Assembly: GCA_900757505.1 (NCBI GenBank)
Contig: CAAEOE010000007.1
Coordinates: 1 to 37,186, forward strand
Direction of reading: 5' to 3'
DNA: 37,186 nt
Source: an uncultured Collinsella sp.
GTDB lineage: Bacteria > Actinomycetota > Coriobacteriia > Coriobacteriales > Coriobacteriaceae
A model generated the notes under the pieces. It was not told the DNA's origin. It made no database searches and saw only the letters and a program-made list of their open reading frames with translations. The translations under genes were made by a program, and so were the position numbers. Shown here one piece after another: positions 32,139-37,186 of this stretch; the first letter of the stretch is position 1; each line of letters begins with the position of its first letter.

Positions 32139-33383
32139 ATGGCGGCTCGCGTCTGCCTGGTCCACTATCACGAGGTTGGACTGAAGGGTAAGAACCGCGC
32201 ACATTTTGAGCATATCCTCATGGATAACATCAAGGCGGCCTTGGCCGCCTTTTCCGTGAATGCCGTGTCTCGAATTTCCGGTTATATCCTCGTGACCTTT
32301 AACGAGCATCAGGCCGACGAGGCGGCGCGTGTCATTCGCACCGTTCCCGGCGTTGCTCGCGTGTCTTTGGCATATCACACCAATCGCGACCCTCAGGAGT
32401 ACTGTGCCGCCGCCGTGAAGGCGCTGCGCGAGTTTGGTTCCTTCGATTCGTTTAAGGTGCACGCCAAGCGCTCCAATACCGACTATGAGCTCACCTCGAT
32501 TGACATCAATCGTCAGGTGGGCGAGGTGATGTGTGAGGCCTTCCCCGATAAAAAGGTTCAAATGCACGACCCCGATGCGATGGTGCACGTGCTGGTGGTC
32601 CAGGGTAGCGTTTATGTGTATGCGCGCTCTGAGCGCGGCGTGGGCGGTCTGCCGGTGGGTTCTGCCGGCAAGGTCGTGACGCTGCTGTCGTCGGGTATCG
32701 ATTCTCCGGTGGCGACTTGGATGCTCGCGCGTCGCGGCGCGGTGTGCGTGCCGGTACATTTCTCTGGTCGTCCGCAGACGCCCGATACGAGCGAGTATTT
32801 GGTGCAGGACATCATCCGTGCCCTTGAGCCGGGTGTCCAGATCGGCCGCCTGTACGTGGTGCCGTTTGGCGACTGCCAGCGTGAGATTTCGGTCACCTGT
32901 CCCAGCAACCTGCGCGTGATCATGTATCGCCGCATTATGTATTCGGTTGCCGAGCGCATTGCACACATCGAGGGCGCCAAGGCCATCGTGACGGGCGAAT
33001 CGCTTGGACAGGTTGCCTCCCAAACGCTTGAGAATATCATGGCCGTCAACGAGGCCGTGAAGATCCCCGTTTTCCGTCCGCTCATCGGTTCGGACAAGCA
33101 GGAGATCATCGCGCGCGCCGAGGAGATCGGTACGTTCGATATCTCGACTGAGGCCGCTCCCGACTGCTGCACGCTGTTTATGCCGCGTCGTCCCGAGACG
33201 CACGCTAAACTCGATGCCGTGCATGAGGCCTGGGAGTTGTTCGATCACGAGGAGATGATCGAGCGCCTACTCAAGCAGACCGAGTACATCGACTTCGAAA
33301 GCAACACGTATAAGGCCCCTAAGACCTTAAAACGCAAACATTCGGAGCTTGCTCCGCGTGAGATTTACCAAGATCACGAGTAA
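32139..33383 (+). CDS. thiI: tRNA 4-thiouridine synthase ThiI
   Basis: ATP-dependent sulfurtransferase making 4-thiouridine at tRNA position 8; in some species it also supplies sulfur for thiazole. The 414-aa protein has an N-terminal ferredoxin-like plus THUMP region (about 1-165) and a PP-loop ATP pyrophosphatase domain with LLSSGIDSPVATW at 182-194. The P-loop is SSGIDS rather than the usual SGGIDS. GESLGQVASQTLENI and the CC-containing segment near TEAAPDCCTLF are present. There is no C-terminal rhodanese domain, so a partner cysteine desulfurase is expected, as in Bacillus NifZ. It ends the operon before a strong terminator. Confidence 0.96.
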   Translation: MAARVCLVHYHEVGLKGKNRAHFEHILMDNIKAALAAFSVNAVSRISGYILVTFNEHQADEAARVIRTVPGVARVSLAYHTNRDPQEYCAAAVKALREFGSFDSFKVHAKRSNTDYELTSIDINRQVGEVMCEAFPDKKVQMHDPDAMVHVLVVQGSVYVYARSERGVGGLPVGSAGKVVTLLSSGIDSPVATWMLARRGAVCVPVHFSGRPQTPDTSEYLVQDIIRALEPGVQIGRLYVVPFGDCQREISVTCPSNLRVIMYRRIMYSVAERIAHIEGAKAIVTGESLGQVASQTLENIMAVNEAVKIPVFRPLIGSDKQEIIARAEEIGTFDISTEAAPDCCTLFMPRRPETHAKLDAVHEAWELFDHEEMIERLLKQTEYIDFESNTYKAPKTLKRKHSELAPREIYQDHE

Positions 33384-33393
33384 ATTTGTGCAT

Positions 33394-33427
33394 AGACCGA
33401 CGATGCTCTTGCATCGTCGGTCTTTTG
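33394..33427 (+). terminator. Terminator of mihF-gmk-rpoZ-thiI
   Basis: A perfect 13-bp stem (33394-33406 with 33411-33423), TCTT loop, then TTTT. It isolates comEA-comEC from the upstream operon. Confidence 0.93.
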
Positions 33428-33501
33428 CTATCTGGGCATTTTGCGGCTAAGTGTTCATTTGCTGACGTGTGCCTGAATAAATGGACAGATTTGTGCAAGG
33501 T

Positions 33502-33521
33502 TTTGGTCAGCTTTTGGTTTG
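33502..33521 (+). promoter_or_regulatory. Putative competence box, copy B (upstream of comEA-comEC)
   Basis: TTTGGTCAGCTTTTGGTTTG, 75 bases before the comEA ATG. It differs from copy A (4541-4560) only at position 6 (T for C). TTTTGG recurs exactly 11 bases apart (33501-33506, 33512-33517). A 12-bp perfect palindrome, AAAACCGGTTTT (33528-33539), follows six bases later and is absent from copy A. No ordinary -35/-10 pair is evident in 33428-33596, which supports a dedicated activator or sigma factor. Confidence 0.5.
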
Positions 33522-33596
33522 ACCGCGAAAACCGGTTTTGAAGCATGGCTGTTGCAGGGCACTTTTCCTGACACGATGCTGTTGGGAGGTTTTGCT

Positions 33597-34310
33597 ATGG
33601 CGCAGCGCGAACAACACGAACGGGTCAAAAAGATGGACCGCTGGGCAGGCAAGCTGCTCGGTCATAAGGCTGTGGTGGTGGCGATGCTGGGCGTCATTGC
33701 GATGGCGAGCGGCTTGGCGATGGCGAACCTTGGCGGCGGTGCCGGCGGTGTGTCGTTTGAGCGCACTGATGGTACGGGCTCGTTAGTGGAGCCGGGATCC
33801 GGCGATGCTTCGAGCGGAAAGACATCCGAAGGCTCTTCGACTAAGGCTTCTGCCGCGGCAGAGGTCTATGTCGATGTCGATGGCGCCGTTGTGTCGCCCG
33901 GTGTATACAGGCTCAAAGACGGGGCACGGGTATCCCAGGCGATCGATGCCGCCGGCGGGCTGGCGCCCGAGGCTGACGTTACGGGGCTTAATCGGGCATC
34001 TAAGGTCACTGATGGACAAAAAATCCATGTTCCAACGGTAGGGGAGCAGCAGGCGTCCATTGCGGAAGCCGGTGTTGATGGTGGGGCTTCCGCATCATTG
34101 GGCGTGAGTGGCGCAACGGGCCTAGTCAACATCAATACGGCAAGCGCGGCAGAGCTGCAGACGCTCTCGGGCATCGGCCCCTCCATGGCCCAGTCGATTA
34201 TCGATGAGCGGACAAAGAACGGTGCTTTTGCCTCGGTTGACGATCTGATGCGTGTGTCGGGAATCGGCGAGAAGAAGCTTGCCAAAATCAAAGATTGCAT
34301 CTGCGTATGA
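33597..34310 (+). CDS. comEA: Competence protein ComEA (DNA receptor)
   Basis: Membrane-anchored double-stranded-DNA receptor that hands transforming DNA to ComEC. The 237-aa protein has a short basic N-terminus, one membrane segment at about 25-44, a Gly/Ser-rich linker, an SLBB domain at about 90-146 (VDVDGAVVSPGVYRLKDGAR) and a C-terminal helix-hairpin-helix pair at about 177-235 (NINTASAAELQTLSGIGPSM, then VSGIGEKKLAKI). ATG 33597 follows GGGAGG (33584-33589) by seven bases; the longer frame upstream lacks a Shine-Dalgarno. The stop overlaps comEC by four bases (ATGA). Confidence 0.96.
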   Translation: MAQREQHERVKKMDRWAGKLLGHKAVVVAMLGVIAMASGLAMANLGGGAGGVSFERTDGTGSLVEPGSGDASSGKTSEGSSTKASAAAEVYVDVDGAVVSPGVYRLKDGARVSQAIDAAGGLAPEADVTGLNRASKVTDGQKIHVPTVGEQQASIAEAGVDGGASASLGVSGATGLVNINTASAAELQTLSGIGPSMAQSIIDERTKNGAFASVDDLMRVSGIGEKKLAKIKDCICV

Positions 34311-36610
34311 GTGCGACCGAGCGCGAGCATGTGATGCCTCCGCGGCCCCTGATGCCGTGGACGATGGCCCTGTGTGCCGGCGTGTGCATGAGCTGCGCCT
34401 TGGTGCTCAACGTGGCCGCTGATGTGCTGCTGAGGGAGCAGGCGCCGGCGGTCGGGCTGCTATGGGCCATTCCCGTTGCGGCGGCGGCATTCGTTGTGCT
34501 GGCTCAATTTTGTGCACCGCTTGCTCCTTGGAAGCGGTGGCTGCATGCCGCGTCCGTTGGTCTCGTGGCGGGAGCGGTCGTCTCGGCGTGGTGGGCTGTG
34601 GGCACGCTAGGCGCCTCGAAGGCGCTCGACGGTCGAGCGGCAAGCAGCCTCGAGTTTGTCGTGCAGGGCGATCCATCCATAAACGACGACGTGTATTCCT
34701 ATACCTGCGAGGCACGCGCGGACGGTAAGAACTTGGCAACGGTTCGTCTATCGTGCGACCGCGAGCTCAAGGTCGGGGCGCACGTGCGTGTTATCGGCCG
34801 CGTTTCACGTTTTGAGAACGATCCATATGGACGATCGCGCGTGCTCCGAGGCGAGGTATGCAAGGTAAAAGCCGTTCGGATTGTGTCGGTCGATGAGGGC
34901 TCTCCGGGGCCGCTGCTTCGGCTGCGAAATGGGCTGCTAGCGTCCATCGCGCCTGCGACCGACCCGGCGCGTGCGCTCATAGCCGGTGTCGTCTGCGGTC
35001 GTTCGGCCGAGCTACGCGCCCAGCCGGCGGGCGACTGGTTTTCGGTAACGGGAACGGCGCATCTTATCGCCGTCTCGGGCAGCCATTTGGCTATCGTGGG
35101 GTTTGTAATCGAGGGTGTATTGCAAAAGACTCGGTGCTCACGTGGTCTTCAGCGGGCGATATTGGCGGTAACGCTTGTGGGCTACGCTGCCTTTACGGGC
35201 GCGTCTCCCTCGGCCGTGCGCGCGTGCTGCATGGTGTTCGCGACGCTTGTCGTAAACGGCGCGGGGCGTCGCCGGCACGGTGCATCGGCACTCTTCGTAA
35301 CCATGTCCATCTTTGTGCTACTGCGGCCGACGGTGCTGTTCGAGATGGGCTTTCAGCTTTCATGTGCCAGCGTCTTAGCCATTCTGTGCTTTTGCCCCTA
35401 TGCGACCTACGCTTTGGGTGAGCTGGGTGTGTCATCGGGCGTTGCCAGCATGCTTTCCGTCACGCTCTGCTCGCAACTGGCGACACTTCCCATTACCATT
35501 CCTGCATTCGGTACGTTCTCGCTCATTGCTCCGTTGGCAAATGCGGTCATCGGTCCGGTGGTGAGCGTACTGCTTGCTTTGTCCATCGTGCTGGTTCCCT
35601 TTTCGCTCGTGGGACCGTTGCGGACTTGGGCGCTCGTTGTGCCCATGATTGCCGCCCGTTGCGCGCTGTTTTTCGAGCAGCTGTTTGCCGCCGTGCCGGG
35701 TGCATCCGTGAGCGTGCCGCCCGATAGCATGTGGATTTACCTAGTGCCGTGTTTGCTGGCGGTGCTGCTGGTCTGGTGGCCGCGTCCCCGTGCACGTCCT
35801 GTGGCGGTGGGGCTTGCATGCCTGGTGCTCTTGGCTGCGATTCCGTACGTCTACTGGGATCGATTCGCTCCGCCTTCGGTGACGGTGCTCGATGTGGGCC
35901 AGGCCGATGCGATTCTTATCCGCCAGGGCGGCGCAGTAGCACTCGTCGACTGCGGGCTCGACGAGCGCGTGGTGGCGGCGTTGGTCCGCAATAACGTGCA
36001 CCATATCGATGCCGTCTTTGTGACGCATTGGGATGAGGACCACTGGGGTGGTCTGCCTGCCGTGCTCGAACAGTTTTCGGTCGGAACGATTGCCGTGGCG
36101 GCTGATGCGCTGGAGGATGCTCCTGCCGAGGTGTTGAACCGACCTGGCGTGGAGTATCGGCAGGTGCGCCGTGGGGATACAGTCGACATCGGCTCATTTT
36201 GCGCCCGCGTGATGTGGCCATTCGAGTCCGTGGATGGCGAGGGAAATGAGGACTCGCTTGTCCTGCTGCTCTCTTATATTCAGGAAGGCAAGGGCCTGCG
36301 TATGCTCCTCACCGGCGATGCCGAGCTCGACCAAGAACGGGAATTCGTGCAGGAGGTGGGGGATATCGATGTCCTTAAACTTGGGCATCACGGCTCTAAG
36401 GTTTCAGTCGATGGTGAGTTGCTGGACGTCCTGAAGCCCGAGCTTTCCCTCGCGAGCGCGGGCGAGGGGAATCGATACGGCCATCCGTCCGACGCCTGCA
36501 TCGATGCCGTTAAGGAAGCGGGCGGCGTGTTCGCGTGCACTATCGAACACGGCGACATTACCGTCACGCCGACTGCGAATGGCTTTGCGATGCGATGCCA
36601 GCGACCGTGA
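34307..36610 (+). CDS. comEC: Competence protein ComEC/Rec2 (DNA uptake channel)
   Basis: Polytopic membrane protein that conducts single-stranded DNA across the membrane. The 767-aa protein has N-terminal membrane segments (about 25-105), an OB-fold-like region (about 110-200), the competence membrane domain (about 225-525, including TGTAHLIAVSGSHLAIVGFV and TGASPSAVRA) and a C-terminal metallo-beta-lactamase domain with THWDEDHWGG (H574, D576, D578, H579), TGDAE and LGHHGSKVS. All three parts are present and the frame is open throughout, so it looks functional. The start overlaps the comEA stop; ATG 34334 is an alternative. comEA-comEC-holA is a widespread order. Confidence 0.96.
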   Translation: MSATEREHVMPPRPLMPWTMALCAGVCMSCALVLNVAADVLLREQAPAVGLLWAIPVAAAAFVVLAQFCAPLAPWKRWLHAASVGLVAGAVVSAWWAVGTLGASKALDGRAASSLEFVVQGDPSINDDVYSYTCEARADGKNLATVRLSCDRELKVGAHVRVIGRVSRFENDPYGRSRVLRGEVCKVKAVRIVSVDEGSPGPLLRLRNGLLASIAPATDPARALIAGVVCGRSAELRAQPAGDWFSVTGTAHLIAVSGSHLAIVGFVIEGVLQKTRCSRGLQRAILAVTLVGYAAFTGASPSAVRACCMVFATLVVNGAGRRRHGASALFVTMSIFVLLRPTVLFEMGFQLSCASVLAILCFCPYATYALGELGVSSGVASMLSVTLCSQLATLPITIPAFGTFSLIAPLANAVIGPVVSVLLALSIVLVPFSLVGPLRTWALVVPMIAARCALFFEQLFAAVPGASVSVPPDSMWIYLVPCLLAVLLVWWPRPRARPVAVGLACLVLLAAIPYVYWDRFAPPSVTVLDVGQADAILIRQGGAVALVDCGLDERVVAALVRNNVHHIDAVFVTHWDEDHWGGLPAVLEQFSVGTIAVAADALEDAPAEVLNRPGVEYRQVRRGDTVDIGSFCARVMWPFESVDGEGNEDSLVLLLSYIQEGKGLRMLLTGDAELDQEREFVQEVGDIDVLKLGHHGSKVSVDGELLDVLKPELSLASAGEGNRYGHPSDACIDAVKEAGGVFACTIEHGDITVTPTANGFAMRCQRP

Positions 36611-36618
36611 CGACGTCG

Positions 36619-36648
36619 TTGGCGTGTGGTGGGCCCCTGGGCTAGAAT
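36619..36648 (+). promoter_or_regulatory. Promoter of holA
   Basis: TTGGCG (36619-36624), 18-base spacer, TAGAAT (36643-36648). holA can therefore be expressed independently of comEA-comEC. Confidence 0.6.
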
Positions 36649-36688
36649 GGCACGGAGCGAATACGAAGGCCTGCGGGAGGGGAGCGCA

Positions 36689-37186
36689 ATGTCCGAAACC
36701 GGTCTGCTGCCGGCATATCTGATCGTCGGTACCGACGGAGTCAAGCGCGATCATGCCGTCTCGCGCATGAAGGCGCGTCTGGAAAAGACGGGCATGGTCG
36801 AGTTCAACCTCGACGAGCGCGACATGACCAAAGACCCCGATATCGAGTCGATTATCGGATCGCTCAACACCTTTCCCATGGGCAGCGAGTTTCGCCTGGT
36901 AATCCTTGACGGCTGTTCAAAGCTCGCCAAGGCGGTCTCGGAGCCGCTTGTCGAGTATTTGGCGAGTCCCAGCCCCACAACGGTCTGCCTCATCATTGCC
37001 GACTCGCTTGCCAAGAACACACGCCTGTATAAGGCGATCGCCAAGATCGATAAGAAGGCCGTGATCGATTGCTCCGGCACCAAGCGCTGGGAGCTACCGC
37101 GTCGCGTGCAGCAGATGGCGACGCAGCGCGGCAAGTTGATCTCGACGGCGGCCGCCGAGGAGCTCGTCTCGCGTTCGGGCGAGAAC
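36689..37186 (+). CDS. holA: DNA polymerase III subunit delta, 3' end outside the window
   Basis: Delta subunit of the clamp loader, which opens the sliding clamp. 166 codons are present with no stop, so the gene is cut by the window edge (family length about 330-350). The visible part is the N-terminal AAA+-like domain I and the start of domain II: LPAYLIVGTDGVKRDHAVSR, then SIIGSLNTFPMGSEFRLVIL with the characteristic FRLVIL strand, TVCLIIAD and KRWELPRRVQQMA. GGGAGGGGAG (36675-36684) precedes the ATG. Location after comEC supports the assignment. Confidence 0.92.
   Translation, partial: MSETGLLPAYLIVGTDGVKRDHAVSRMKARLEKTGMVEFNLDERDMTKDPDIESIIGSLNTFPMGSEFRLVILDGCSKLAKAVSEPLVEYLASPSPTTVCLIIADSLAKNTRLYKAIAKIDKKAVIDCSGTKRWELPRRVQQMATQRGKLISTAAAEELVSRSGEN

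Noticed and set aside
31767..33248. 493-codon minus-strand ORF opposite gmk end, rpoZ and thiI
   Set aside because: It spans three well-supported genes in antisense, with His/Arg-rich composition and no motif.

Overview
The window reads as a chromosomal housekeeping segment from a high-GC anaerobic actinobacterium of the class Coriobacteriia, most like Collinsella. This is inferred from gene content and protein sequence; no search was run. The supporting signs are an actinobacterial integration host factor gene (mihF) next to gmk and rpoZ, combined with Firmicutes-like gene orders (frr-uppS-cdsA-dxr-rseP-ispG-proS; pyrR-pyrB-pyrC-pyrK-pyrD-pyrF). Fermentative genes are also present: pyruvate phosphate dikinase, bifunctional AdhE and NAD-linked type 1B dihydroorotate dehydrogenase. 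Both strands are densely coded, and the long opposite-strand ORFs are shadows of GC-rich genes.

Layout. 1-3080: ppdK with its own promoter, a long leader carrying helically phased TTTACC repeats, and a terminator. 3120-4535: rplS and rnhB, each followed by a terminator. 4541-9841: a tightly coupled operon yraN-comM-dprA-trmFO-xerC. 9891-11762: rpsB-tsf. 11784-20318: pyrH-frr-uppS-cdsA-dxr-rseP-ispG-proS, covering UMP kinase, ribosome recycling, isoprenoid and lipid-carrier synthesis, CDP-DAG, site-2 protease and prolyl-tRNA synthetase. It ends in two terminators, the second bidirectional. 20351-23852, minus strand: adhE, then an orphan APH-fold kinase. 24005-24666: a decayed REP-associated transposase (RAYT) element with 14-bp inverted ends and 33-bp tandem repeats. 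24771-24959, minus strand: rpmB. 25273-30733: de novo pyrimidine operon pyrRBCKDF behind an attenuator-like leader. 30856-33427: mihF-gmk-rpoZ-thiI. 33502-36610: comEA-comEC. 36619 to the end: holA, cut by the window edge.

Four natural-transformation genes lie in two separate operons: comM and dprA in one, comEA and comEC in the other. The most interesting observation is that the two operons share an almost identical 20-bp element (19 of 20 bases, with an 11-bp direct-repeat period) at nearly the same distance upstream of their first start codons (71 and 75 nt). It occurs nowhere else that I could see. This looks like an undescribed competence regulon box. Other points of interest are a winged-helix-like insertion in RseP, a three-state RNA switch before pyrR, an apparent AUA start for xerC, and a palindrome wrapped around a mihF promoter.
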